32,208 bases of DNA from NCBI GenBank assembly GCA_017534815.1, contig JAFXVS010000015.1, positions 1 through 32,208 of the forward strand. The letters are read 5' to 3'. Source of the stretch: Bacteroidaceae bacterium. GTDB taxonomy: Bacteria; Bacteroidota; Bacteroidia; Bacteroidales; Bacteroidaceae. Position numbers and translations under genes: made by a program. Under the pieces are notes generated by a model. That model saw only the letters and a list, made by a program, of their open reading frames with translations, was not told the origin of the DNA and did not search any database. The stretch's first letter is position 1. The number at the start of each line of letters is the position of its first letter. Positions 15,777-23,805 of this stretch are shown here, one piece after another.

Positions 15777-16724
15777 ATGGCATTAAAGACTTTAATTATA
15801 GGTAGCGGCCCTGCTGGTTACACAGCAGCGATTTACGCTTCGAGAAGCTCCCTGAACCCTGTGCTCTATGAGGGATTACAACCAGGTGGTCAGTTGACAC
15901 AAACCACAGAGATTGAGAATTTTCCTGGCTACCCCAATGGCATTACAGGTGTAGAATTGATGGATGACCTCAAGAAGCAGGCTGAACGCTTGGGTACGGA
16001 CGTCCGATTTGGCATGATCACGAAGGTGGAACTCTCGAAGGACGGCAGCGCGCCTCATAAGGTGACCACTGATGACGGCACGGAACTCGAGGCTCACACG
16101 CTAATCATCTCGACGGGCGCATCCGCCAAGTATCTGGGTCTTGATGATGAGAAGAAATATGCAGGTCTGGGTGTGTCTGCTTGTGCCACCTGTGACGGTT
16201 TCTTCTATCGCAAGAAGGTGGTGGCTGTCGTAGGTGGTGGCGACACGGCTTGTGAGGAGGCGCAGTATTTGGCCAGCCTTGCCAAGAAAGTCTATATGAT
16301 TGTGCGTCGCGATGTGTTGCGTGCTTCTGATGCCATGCAGCAGAAGGTGAAGGAGGCTGAAAACATCGAAATTCTTTGGAATACGCAGACAGAGGGACTC
16401 TTTGGCGACAACGGTGTGGAAGGTGCTCATCTGGTTGAGAACAAAGGCAAGGAGAATGAGCGTCATTATGACTTGCCCATCGATGGTTTCTTCTTGGCCA
16501 TTGGACATCATCCCAACAGTGAGGTGTTCCGTCCCGATGTAGAGGTGGATGCGCAGGGTTACATCAAGGTGCAGCACCCCACGACTGCCACCAACATCCC
16601 CGGTGTCTTTGCGGCTGGCGATGTGGCAGACCCACTTTACCGTCAAGCCATCAGCGCGGCAGGCAGCGGCTGTCATGCAGCCATCGATGCCCTGCATTAC
16701 TTACAGGAAAAAGGTATCGTATGA
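15777..16724 (+). CDS. trxB: Thioredoxin-disulfide reductase
   Basis: 315 residues, the normal length. The N-terminal FAD site is GSGPAGYTAAIYASR (about 9-23). The redox pair is C136-A-T-C139. The NADPH domain shows VVGGGDTACEEAQYL and the arginine pair R177-R178 that binds the 2'-phosphate; the second FAD motif is GVFAAGDVAD (about 276-285). The enzyme passes electrons from NADPH via FAD to thioredoxin in the cytoplasm. Its stop overlaps the start of dsbD (ATGA), so the two are translationally coupled and serve one pathway sending reducing power to the periplasm. Thioredoxin itself is not in this window. Confidence 0.95.
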   Translation: MALKTLIIGSGPAGYTAAIYASRSSLNPVLYEGLQPGGQLTQTTEIENFPGYPNGITGVELMDDLKKQAERLGTDVRFGMITKVELSKDGSAPHKVTTDDGTELEAHTLIISTGASAKYLGLDDEKKYAGLGVSACATCDGFFYRKKVVAVVGGGDTACEEAQYLASLAKKVYMIVRRDVLRASDAMQQKVKEAENIEILWNTQTEGLFGDNGVEGAHLVENKGKENERHYDLPIDGFFLAIGHHPNSEVFRPDVEVDAQGYIKVQHPTTATNIPGVFAAGDVADPLYRQAISAAGSGCHAAIDALHYLQEKGIV

Positions 16725-18982
16725 GAAGGTGGATTATCTTCATATTGACACTATGCTGTTTGGGGATGGCGAATGCTCAGCCCCTGAAACCTGTCAAAGT
16801 GTCCTCTTCCTTCAAGGTGACTTCGGACACAGAAGGCGTCCTCACATTCGTGGCAACCATCAGCAACGGTTGGCACATGTACAGCACGGAGCCCGTTGAT
16901 GGTCCCACACCGACAACATTGACGGTAGAAAAGATTTCCGGCGCCGAATTGGAGGGTGCCTTGACCCACGTAACCGCTCCCATCAAGAAATATGAGGAGA
17001 TGTTTGGTACCGATGTCTATTATTTCGAGAGGTCTGCCACGTTCACCCAGAAAGTGAAACTACAGGGCGGCAAGTACATCGTGGAGGGCTATCTGAAGTA
17101 TGGTGCATGCAATGACCAAAGCTGCACTCCTCCCACATCTGCCGAATTCAGTATCAGTGGCGAAGTGACTCTCCCTGAATCTAAAACAAAGGTTCAGTCT
17201 CAAGAGGGTGCGAAGGACAATGGGCTGGCTGTGACTCCCAACGCCAACGGCAATTCGAATGACAGTCCTAACACGAACCCGTCAACAGACGAATCTCAGT
17301 TGTCAGCCGTCAATTGTCAGCTGCCGACCGACCAAGACACCACCCTGTTCACTGACGCCATTCCACGCGCCTCCTCATCCATTTGGGCACCTGTCATCGA
17401 CCAGCTTTCTGCTTTCGATGAAGGCGGCAACAGCGACACCTCCAACACGTCCCTCTGGCAAATCTTCCTATTGGGACTGCTGGGCGGTCTTGTAGCACTG
17501 GTCACGCCCTGCGTCTGGCCGATTATCCCCATGACCGTATCTTTCTTCCTCAAGCGAGGGACAACCAAGCAGTCCACCCCAGAGGAGAAATCGGCAGCCA
17601 AGAAACGCGGTCTTCGTGATGCTGTGCTTTATGGCATCAGCATCATCGTGATTTATGTGACGCTCGGATTGGTCATCACAGCCATTTTCGGGGCATCAGC
17701 GCTCAATGACCTTGCAACGAATGCCGTGTTCAACATCTTTTTCTTCCTTATGCTACTCCTCTTCGGCATCTCCTTCATCGGTGGTTTCGAAATCACCTTG
17801 CCCTCGAAGTGGAATACGGCTGTTGACAACAAAGCCAGCAGCACGACGGGACTGTTGAGCATCTTCCTGATGGCCTTCACGTTGGTGCTGGTCAGTTTCT
17901 CCTGCACGGGTCCCATCATCGGATTTTTGTTAGTGCAGGTGGTCACTTCCAGCATCGCAGGTCCCGTTGTTGGCATGTTGGGATTCGCCATTGCTTTGGC
18001 TTTGCCCTTCACCCTCTTTGCCCTCTTCCCTCAATGGCTCAATGCTGTGCCGAAGAGTGGCAATTGGATGAATGTAGTAAAGGTGACGCTGGGCTTCATC
18101 GAACTGGCTTTCGCCCTCAAGTTCTTCTCTGTAGCGGATTTGGCTTACGGATGGGGACTGCTTGACCGTGAAGTGTTCCTCTCCCTTTGGATTATCCTTG
18201 CAGCCTTATTGGGCGCATACCTCATCGGCTGGATTCGTTTTCCGCATGATGAAGAGGAATATGACGAAATGGGGCAGGTGGTGATGCATCCCAAGACCTC
18301 CATCCCGCGTTTCTTCATGGCACTCATCTCGTTTGCCTTCGCCATATATATGCTTCCAGGTTTGTGGGGTGCTCCCCTCAAGGCCGTCAGCGCCTTTGCC
18401 CCACCGATGAAGACGCAGGATTTCAATCTTGCTCCTGAGCAGGAGGTGAAGCCCATGTTTACGGATTACGAAGAAGGCATGAACTACGCGAAAGCGCACA
18501 ATATGCCTGTCATGATAGACTTTACGGGTTACGGATGCGTGAATTGTCGCAAGATGGAGGCTGCCGTCTTCACCGACCCCACTGTGGCGGACATCATGAC
18601 CAACAAATACGTGCTGATTCAACTCTATGTAGATGACAAAACCAAGTTGGCGGAACCTATCGAGGTGATTGAAAATGAAGATGGGACGTCTTTAATCAAC
18701 GTGGGAGTGACTGCCGACCTCAAGGTGTCTGCCACCGATGGCGAGAATCGGTATGAATACGACAAGTCTTACAACAGTAGCACCCGCAAACTCCGCACGG
18801 TGGGCGACCGATGGAGTTATCTCCAATCCCAGAAGTTTGGTGCAAACGCCCAACCTTTCTATGTCCTCCTCGACAACGACGGCAATCCCCTTGAACGTAG
18901 TTACTCCTACGACGAGGACATCTCCAAGTTCCTCTCGTGGCTCAACAGCGGACTTTCTCACTATCATAACTCTAACCCCTAA
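16721..18982 (+). CDS. dsbD: Thiol:disulfide interchange protein DsbD
   Basis: 753 residues. After a signal peptide ending MANAQ, the periplasmic N-domain carries C130 and C135 (YGACNDQSC). A hydrophobic core of about eight membrane segments (245-555) holds C264 (VTPCVWP) and C395 (FSCTGPIIG). The C-terminal thioredoxin-like domain has C606-VN-C609 (FTGYGCVNCRK). This is the full cysteine relay that moves electrons from cytoplasmic thioredoxin across the inner membrane to periplasmic partners, for disulfide repair and cytochrome c maturation. The linker at residues 165-215 is unusually long and N/S/T-rich; part of it (190-204) is encoded by a word repeat. The ATGA overlap with trxB couples them. 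Confidence 0.93.
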   Translation: MRRWIIFILTLCCLGMANAQPLKPVKVSSSFKVTSDTEGVLTFVATISNGWHMYSTEPVDGPTPTTLTVEKISGAELEGALTHVTAPIKKYEEMFGTDVYYFERSATFTQKVKLQGGKYIVEGYLKYGACNDQSCTPPTSAEFSISGEVTLPESKTKVQSQEGAKDNGLAVTPNANGNSNDSPNTNPSTDESQLSAVNCQLPTDQDTTLFTDAIPRASSSIWAPVIDQLSAFDEGGNSDTSNTSLWQIFLLGLLGGLVALVTPCVWPIIPMTVSFFLKRGTTKQSTPEEKSAAKKRGLRDAVLYGISIIVIYVTLGLVITAIFGASALNDLATNAVFNIFFFLMLLLFGISFIGGFEITLPSKWNTAVDNKASSTTGLLSIFLMAFTLVLVSFSCTGPIIGFLLVQVVTSSIAGPVVGMLGFAIALALPFTLFALFPQWLNAVPKSGNWMNVVKVTLGFIELAFALKFFSVADLAYGWGLLDREVFLSLWIILAALLGAYLIGWIRFPHDEEEYDEMGQVVMHPKTSIPRFFMALISFAFAIYMLPGLWGAPLKAVSAFAPPMKTQDFNLAPEQEVKPMFTDYEEGMNYAKAHNMPVMIDFTGYGCVNCRKMEAAVFTDPTVADIMTNKYVLIQLYVDDKTKLAEPIEVIENEDGTSLINVGVTADLKVSATDGENRYEYDKSYNSSTRKLRTVGDRWSYLQSQKFGANAQPFYVLLDNDGNPLERSYSYDEDISKFLSWLNSGLSHYHNSNP
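17288..17332 (+). repeat. Word repeat (TTGTCAGC-type) inside the dsbD linker
   Basis: CAGTTGTCAGCC, then GTCAATTGTCAGCTGCC, encode QLSAVNCQLP. Units of about 14-15 bp repeat the word TTGTCAG. The stretch lies in the low-complexity linker between the N-domain and the membrane domain. Confidence 0.6.
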
Positions 18983-18992
18983 ACTCTAAACT
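18968..18992 (+). repeat. Short word repeat over the dsbD stop codon
   Basis: AACTCTAACCCC followed by TAAACTCTAAACT: tandem copies of an AACTCTAA-type word. It supplies the last dsbD codons, the stop (18980-18982) and most of the 18-bp gap before the next ATG. Confidence 0.55.
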
Positions 18993-19000
18993 TTACAACT

Positions 19001-20839
19001 ATGTTATTAGACGGTAATCTTTATATCGCGCATTGCGCTGATGGCCCCATCAATCTGGTGGGCAAAATGTGTAATCGTCATGGACTCATCGCTGGTGCAA
19101 CAGGTACGGGTAAGACCGTGTCGCTTCAGGTGCTCGCCGAGACGTTCAGTCAGGCTGGCATTCCTTGCTTCATGGCCGACATGAAGGGCGACCTCTCTGG
19201 TATCTCCCAAGCAGGCAAGACCTCCTCGTTCATCGAGAAGCGCAAGGATGAGTTCGGCGTTCCCAATCCTGAGTACCAGGCCTGTCCCGTCCGCTTCTAC
19301 GATGTGTTTGGTGAACAGGGCTTCCCCATGCGCACCACCGTGTCGGCAATGGGACCACAGTTGCTCAGCCGATTGATGAATCTGAGCGATGTGCAGAGTG
19401 GTGTGCTCAACATCGTCTTCCGCATCGCTGATGACAAGCAGCTCGCCCTCATCGACTTGAAGGACTTGCGACTGATGCTTGATTTTGTGGGTCAGAACAC
19501 AGGGCTTTTTACGACAGTCTATGGCAATATCTCTCCTGCCAGCATCGGTGCTATTCAGCGTGCTGTGCTGGAGATTGAGAGCGAGGGCGGTGACAAGTTC
19601 TTTGGCGAACCAGCTTTCAATGTGGAGCATCTCATAGCGCAGGAGAACGGCAAGGGTGTGATGAGCGTGTTGGCCGCCGACAAACTCATGCTCAATCCTA
19701 AACTCTATTCCACCTTCCTGCTTTGGCTGATGACGGAACTTTATGCCACCTTGCCCGAGGTGGGGGATCAGGATCTGCCCAAACTCGTCTTCTTCTTCGA
19801 CGAGGCGCACATGCTTTTCGACGGCACGTCCAAGGCAATGGTCGATAAACTCGAGCAGGTCATCCGTCTGATACGTTCCAAGGGCGTCGGCATTTACTTC
19901 ATCTCGCAGTCACCTTCCGACATTCCTGACACGATTCTCGGTCAGTTGGGTAACCGCATTCAGCATGCCCTCCGTGCTTATACGCCGAAAGACCAGAAAG
20001 CGGTGCGGGTGGCCGCTCAGTCTTTCCGTGCCAATCCAGACTTCAGCACAGAACAGGCCATCATGGAACTCGGTACAGGTGAGGCACTCGTGTCTGTGCT
20101 TGACGAGAAGGGCGCACCAACCATTGTACAGCGTGCCAAGATTCTCTTCCCGCTCAGCCAGATTGGTGCCATCACTGAAGGTCAGCGTCTCGACATCCAG
20201 AATGCAGCACCAGCGATCATCAAGGATTATGCCAATTACTTCGACCGTGAGAGTGCTTATGAGGTGCTCATAGCCCAGAAGGAGCAGGAAGATGCTGAAG
20301 CGGCAGCTATGCTTCGCCGTCAAGAAGAAGCCAAGCAACAGAAGGAAGCCGAGAAGGAGGCGGAACGTCAAATCAAGGAACAGGAACGCCAAATGCGCGA
20401 GGCTGAGAAGGAACAAGAACGTCAGATGCGTGAGGCTGCTCGTGAAGAGGAACGTCAGCGCAGGGAACATGAGAAGGAAGCTGAGCGCCAGCGTAAGGAG
20501 CAAGAGAAAGAGGCGGAGCGTCGTCGCAAGGAAGAAGAGAGGCTGGCGAAGGAGAAGTCCAAGTCATCCAGCATGTGGAAGCGTACCATCTTCGGTACCC
20601 TCATTGGTGCTGTGCTTGGTTCTGTAGGTCATCAGGTCGGCACCTCTGTTGGCAAGAAGATCACTGGCAACTCATCCTCCAGTCGCAGCACTTCCAAGAA
20701 GACAACCTCTTCCAGCAAGAAGACCACGTCCAAGAAAAGTTCATCTTCTGGCTCTATCCTTGGCTCAGCAGCCAAGACGGCAGCCAACACGGCCACTCGC
20801 AAGGTGACCAACGAAATCCTGAAGAGCATCTTCAAGTAA
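19001..20839 (+). CDS. HerA-like/DUF853 ATPase with long charged coiled coil
   Basis: 612 residues. Residues 1-430 form a HerA/FtsK-like ATPase of the DUF853 family: Walker A GATGTGKT (32-39), Walker B KLVFFFDEAH with D267-E268, and later ISQSPSDIPD and LGNRIQHALRAY. From about 430 to 525 the chain is almost only E, K, R, Q and A, with repeats of EAERQ/KEQER: a coiled coil. A small hydrophobic, glycine-rich patch (TIFGTLIGAVLGSVG) follows, then a Ser/Thr/Lys tail. DUF853 proteins are widespread, annotated as DNA helicase or ATPase, with no settled function. The start lies 18 bp after dsbD, so co-transcription is likely. No signal peptide was seen. Confidence 0.85.
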   Translation: MLLDGNLYIAHCADGPINLVGKMCNRHGLIAGATGTGKTVSLQVLAETFSQAGIPCFMADMKGDLSGISQAGKTSSFIEKRKDEFGVPNPEYQACPVRFYDVFGEQGFPMRTTVSAMGPQLLSRLMNLSDVQSGVLNIVFRIADDKQLALIDLKDLRLMLDFVGQNTGLFTTVYGNISPASIGAIQRAVLEIESEGGDKFFGEPAFNVEHLIAQENGKGVMSVLAADKLMLNPKLYSTFLLWLMTELYATLPEVGDQDLPKLVFFFDEAHMLFDGTSKAMVDKLEQVIRLIRSKGVGIYFISQSPSDIPDTILGQLGNRIQHALRAYTPKDQKAVRVAAQSFRANPDFSTEQAIMELGTGEALVSVLDEKGAPTIVQRAKILFPLSQIGAITEGQRLDIQNAAPAIIKDYANYFDRESAYEVLIAQKEQEDAEAAAMLRRQEEAKQQKEAEKEAERQIKEQERQMREAEKEQERQMREAAREEERQRREHEKEAERQRKEQEKEAERRRKEEERLAKEKSKSSSMWKRTIFGTLIGAVLGSVGHQVGTSVGKKITGNSSSSRSTSKKTTSSSKKTTSKKSSSSGSILGSAAKTAANTATRKVTNEILKSIFK

Positions 20840-20870
20840 TGAACGCTTAATTTGGTAGTGAACACCCAAC

Positions 20871-20876
20871 AAGGAG
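20871..20876 (+). promoter_or_regulatory. Shine-Dalgarno sequence of the pectate lyase gene
   Basis: AAGGAG ends 4 bases before the ATG at 20881. Canonical Shine-Dalgarno sites are rare in this group and I do not see one before the other genes of the window. Confidence 0.6.
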
Positions 20877-20880
20877 AGAA

Positions 20881-21987
20881 ATGAGACGTTTGATCATCAT
20901 CATCATGTGTTGCTGCATCACGCTGGGCATGTCGGCTCAGTTGGATGTGCAGCAGACGGCTGACTCGATTGTGAAATACCAGATGAAGTCGGGCGGATGG
21001 CCGAAGAATCAGGACTGGCTTCATGGTGTTGACCCCAAGGAGGCGAAAGCGTGGGAGAAGAAGGGGATTGGCTCCACCATCGACAATGGCGCAACGACCA
21101 AGGAAATGGAAACCTTGGCGAAGGCATTGGAGCAGTTGGATCGGATGGTGTCTGAAAACTCCCACTGGTTAGATAAGGATCTGGTGAAGGATAGGAGGAA
21201 ACGCTATACTGAGGCTTTTAATCGAGGTCTGGAATTTTTCTTGGACATGCAATATGACAATGGCGGTTTCCCTCAGTTCTATCCTGCCAAGAAGAAGGAG
21301 GCCTACACGTCACAGATCACCTTCAATGACAATGCGACCGTGAATGTGTTGCGGTTGATGAAGAAGGTGTTGGAGAATGATGAACAATTCAAATATGTGG
21401 TGGTGGAGAAGTCTATCAGGAAGAAGTGTCAGGTGGCGTATGAGAAGGGAATCCAGTGTGTGTTGGATTGTCAGATACGTGTGGATGAATCGGGCAAAGT
21501 GCTTGAATATGGAACAGATGCGTGGCGGTCGGGCAAACGAACCGTATGGTGTCAGCAGCACGACAAGAAGACCTTAGTTCCCGTGAAGGCACGTGCTTAT
21601 GAATTGCCCTCGTTTACAGGCAATGGGGAAACGTGTGCCATCCTCGATTTCCTGATGGATCTGCCCCATCCTTCGGCAGAGGTGGAAGAGGCCGTGAAGT
21701 GCGGCGTGGAATGGTTGGAAGCCCATGCGATGAGGGACATGGCATTGGAACGTTTCAAGGATGAGAAAGGACGGGAGGATGTACGTCTGGTGGAACGGAA
21801 AGGTTCCGTTCTTTGGGCAAGATTCTACGACTTGGAACAGGCAGAACCAATGTTTTGTGACCGTGATGGCGTACCCCGCAAGAACTTGTCGGAGGTGGGT
21901 TATGAACGGAGAACAGGCTACTCGTGGGTGGGCGATGGCCCCAAGCGAGTCATTGAAAAATATAAACTAAAATCAAATAACAATTAA
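20881..21987 (+). CDS. pelA: Secreted pectate lyase, polysaccharide lyase family 10
   Basis: 368 residues with signal peptide MRRLIIIIMCCCITLGMSAQ. PL10 signatures are MKSGGWPKNQDW near residue 35, STIDNGATTKEM (D68), MQYDNGGFPQFYP, TVWCQQHD (221-228), KARAYELPSF, and VLWARFYDLE with R314 as the likely catalytic arginine. PL10 enzymes split polygalacturonate by calcium-dependent beta-elimination. Compared with typical family members as I recall them, the stretch IRVDESGKVLEYGTDAWRSG before WCQQHD looks about 14 residues longer. A Shine-Dalgarno AAGGAG precedes the ATG. The DUF3467 gene follows after 11 bp. It adds pectin to the plant-cell-wall targets of this region. Confidence 0.9.
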   Translation: MRRLIIIIMCCCITLGMSAQLDVQQTADSIVKYQMKSGGWPKNQDWLHGVDPKEAKAWEKKGIGSTIDNGATTKEMETLAKALEQLDRMVSENSHWLDKDLVKDRRKRYTEAFNRGLEFFLDMQYDNGGFPQFYPAKKKEAYTSQITFNDNATVNVLRLMKKVLENDEQFKYVVVEKSIRKKCQVAYEKGIQCVLDCQIRVDESGKVLEYGTDAWRSGKRTVWCQQHDKKTLVPVKARAYELPSFTGNGETCAILDFLMDLPHPSAEVEEAVKCGVEWLEAHAMRDMALERFKDEKGREDVRLVERKGSVLWARFYDLEQAEPMFCDRDGVPRKNLSEVGYERRTGYSWVGDGPKRVIEKYKLKSNNN

Positions 21988-21998
21988 TTTACATCATT

Positions 21999-22316
21999 AT
22001 GGCAGAAAACAATCAACAACTTCAGATTGAACTGAAACCAGAGGTGGCAGAGGGCATCTATTCAAACCTCGCCATCCTCACCCATTCAAGTAGTGAATTC
22101 GTGGCAGACTTTGTACAGATGATGCCTGGAATGCAGAAGGCACAGGTGCGCAGCCGCATCATCATGGCTCCAGAACACGCCAAACGCCTCCTCGCAGCCT
22201 TGCAGGATAATGTACAAAAGTATGAGCAGCAGTTTGGCACAATCAAACTACCTCAGCCTCAGTCCAATGAGGGACGTACTATTGCCCCCTTCAACTTGAA
22301 GCAAGGTGATGCGTAG
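21999..22316 (+). CDS. DUF3467 domain-containing protein
   Basis: 105 residues, no signal peptide. The body LKPEVAEGIYSNLAILTHSSSEFVADFVQMMPG...QVRSRIIMAPEHAKRLLAALQDNVQKYEQQFG matches the DUF3467 family, small cytoplasmic proteins of unknown function found in many Bacteroidetes. It starts 11 bp after the pectate lyase and is probably co-transcribed with it; that pairing looks incidental because the family is widespread. It is convergent with the oxidoreductase gamma gene, 31 bp apart. Confidence 0.85.
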   Translation: MAENNQQLQIELKPEVAEGIYSNLAILTHSSSEFVADFVQMMPGMQKAQVRSRIIMAPEHAKRLLAALQDNVQKYEQQFGTIKLPQPQSNEGRTIAPFNLKQGDA

Positions 22317-22347
22317 TGCGTAGCTACCCCTTAAATTCCCAATTCAA

Positions 22348-22893
22348 TTAATTCATCTTCTGAATGAGTTCCATTCCTCTTCGAATGGCTTCCTCATTCA
22401 TGGGGATGAGTTTGTGGTGGCGTTCGGGTAATGCCTTGTGGAGTCCCTTCACCACGTCCTCCACCGTTGCGATGGGGCGTACCTTGAGGAATCCGCCAAG
22501 GACGAGCATGTTGAACACCTTTGAGTTGCCTGTACGGGCAGCCTCTTCCATCGCATCGATGCGATAGACGTTGATGTCGTCTCGTTTAGGTGGTTGGATG
22601 ATGGAGTGTCCGTCATAGATGATGGTGCCACCTGGCTTCACTTGTGGCTCAAACTTCTCCAACGAAGGTTGGTTGAGCACGATGGCTGTGTCGTAGGCGC
22701 TGACGATAGGGGAGCTGACCACCTCGTCGCTTACGATGACCGTCACGTTGGCAGTACCGCCACGCTGTTCAGGACCGTATGCGGGCATCCAACTCACGTG
22801 CTTGTCTTCCATAATGCCGGCATAGGCAAGGATCTTGCCCATTGAGAGGACACCCTGTCCTCCAAAGCCTGATATGATGATTTCTTCAGTCAT
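22348..22893 (-). CDS. 2-oxoacid:ferredoxin oxidoreductase, gamma subunit
   Basis: 181 residues of the POR gamma domain: IISGFGGQGVLSMGKILAYAG at the start, PAYGPEQRGGTANVTV, and VLNQPSLEKFEPQVKPGGT. In Kor/Vor/Por complexes the gamma subunit helps bind coenzyme A. It is the last gene of the ferredoxin-alpha-beta-gamma set and lies 99 bp after beta, a gap filled by an inverted word repeat. Sequence alone cannot settle whether the complex acts on 2-oxoglutarate (KorC) or branched-chain 2-oxoacids (VorC). Confidence 0.9.
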   Translation of the reverse strand: MTEEIIISGFGGQGVLSMGKILAYAGIMEDKHVSWMPAYGPEQRGGTANVTVIVSDEVVSSPIVSAYDTAIVLNQPSLEKFEPQVKPGGTIIYDGHSIIQPPKRDDINVYRIDAMEEAARTGNSKVFNMLVLGGFLKVRPIATVEDVVKGLHKALPERHHKLIPMNEEAIRRGMELIQKMN

Positions 22894-22906
22894 AATTTTA
22901 TAAAAA

Positions 22907-22997
22907 TTAGGAATGAGGAATTAGGAATGAGGAATTGACACCAATCATCTGGTTTATATTCATTTAATTCCTCATTCCTCACTCCTCATTCCTCATT
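22907..22997. repeat. Inverted word repeat between beta and gamma subunit genes
   Basis: The left arm (22907-22936) is (TTAGGAATGAGGAA)x2 plus TT. The right arm (22966-22997) is AATTCCTCATTCCTC, then ACTCCTCATTCCTCATT. The arms can form a stem of about 30 bp with few mismatches and a 29-nt loop. The right arm contains the stop codon of beta (22993-22995). Confidence 0.85.
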
Positions 22998-23763
22998 CAA
23001 CAATCGTATTTTTAAGATCTCCCAATGGATAATATGGGAACATGTTGTCCACCATCCATTGGTTGGCCTGCTCGGGTGTCATCTTCCAGCCTGATGAACA
23101 GGTGGATACGATCTCCACGAGGGAGGTTCCCTTCTTGTTCATTGAGTTCTCGAACGCCTGACGGATGGCCTTCTTGGCCTTGCGGATGTTTGCCACCGTG
23201 TTGACGGCCTGACGGGTCACGTAGCAAGTGCCTTCGAGGTTGACAGCCAAATCTGTGATGTGAAGTGGGTATCCGTGCAGGTCTGCCTGACGACCGTAGG
23301 GGCAAGTGGCAGTTTTCATGCCCATCAACGTGGTGGGAGCCATCTGACCGCCAGTCATACCGTAGATGGCGTTATTGATGAAGATCATGGCGATGTTCTC
23401 ACCACGATTGAGTGCGTGAATGGTCTCGCCCGTACCGATACAAGCCATATCGCCGTCGCCTTGATAGGTGAAGACGAGTTTGTTGGGCCAGAGCCGCTTG
23501 ATGGCAGAAGCACAGGCTGGAGCACGTCCGTGACTGGCCTCAATCCAATCGACATCCACATATCTGTAGGCGAACACGGCGCAACCCACAGGGCAGATGG
23601 CGATGGTGTCTTCCTCCATACCCATCTCCTCGATGATTTCGGCCACCAACTTATGCACCACACCATGACTGCAGCCCGGGCAGTAGTGCATGGGTGTCTC
23701 GTTCATCAGCGTTGGCTTGCCGTAGATTCTATTCTCAGGTATAATTAATTCTTCGCGTGTCAT
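22993..23763 (-). CDS. 2-oxoacid:ferredoxin oxidoreductase, beta (thiamine-diphosphate) subunit
   Basis: 256 residues: MHYCPGCSHG with a conserved cysteine pair, AICPVGCAVF, and the thiamine-diphosphate/Mg motif GDGDMACIGTGETIHA followed by FINNAIYGMTGGQMAPTT. This subunit carries the cofactor that attacks the 2-oxo acid and yields CO2 and acyl-CoA with reduced ferredoxin. It lies 42 bp after alpha. The stop codon lies inside a word repeat. The KorB/VorA type is clear; substrate choice is not. Confidence 0.92.
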   Translation of the reverse strand: MTREELIIPENRIYGKPTLMNETPMHYCPGCSHGVVHKLVAEIIEEMGMEEDTIAICPVGCAVFAYRYVDVDWIEASHGRAPACASAIKRLWPNKLVFTYQGDGDMACIGTGETIHALNRGENIAMIFINNAIYGMTGGQMAPTTLMGMKTATCPYGRQADLHGYPLHITDLAVNLEGTCYVTRQAVNTVANIRKAKKAIRQAFENSMNKKGTSLVEIVSTCSSGWKMTPEQANQWMVDNMFPYYPLGDLKNTIVE

Positions 23764-23769
23764 AGTTTA

Positions 23770-23805
23770 CTTCAATTCTTCAATTTTTCAACGCTTCAAT
23801 TCTTC
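23770..23805. repeat. One-armed word repeat between alpha and beta subunit genes
   Basis: CTTCAATTCTTCAATTTTTC, then AACGCTTCAATTCTTC: tandem CTTCAATT words that fill almost the whole 42-bp gap. No complementary arm is present. Confidence 0.6.
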
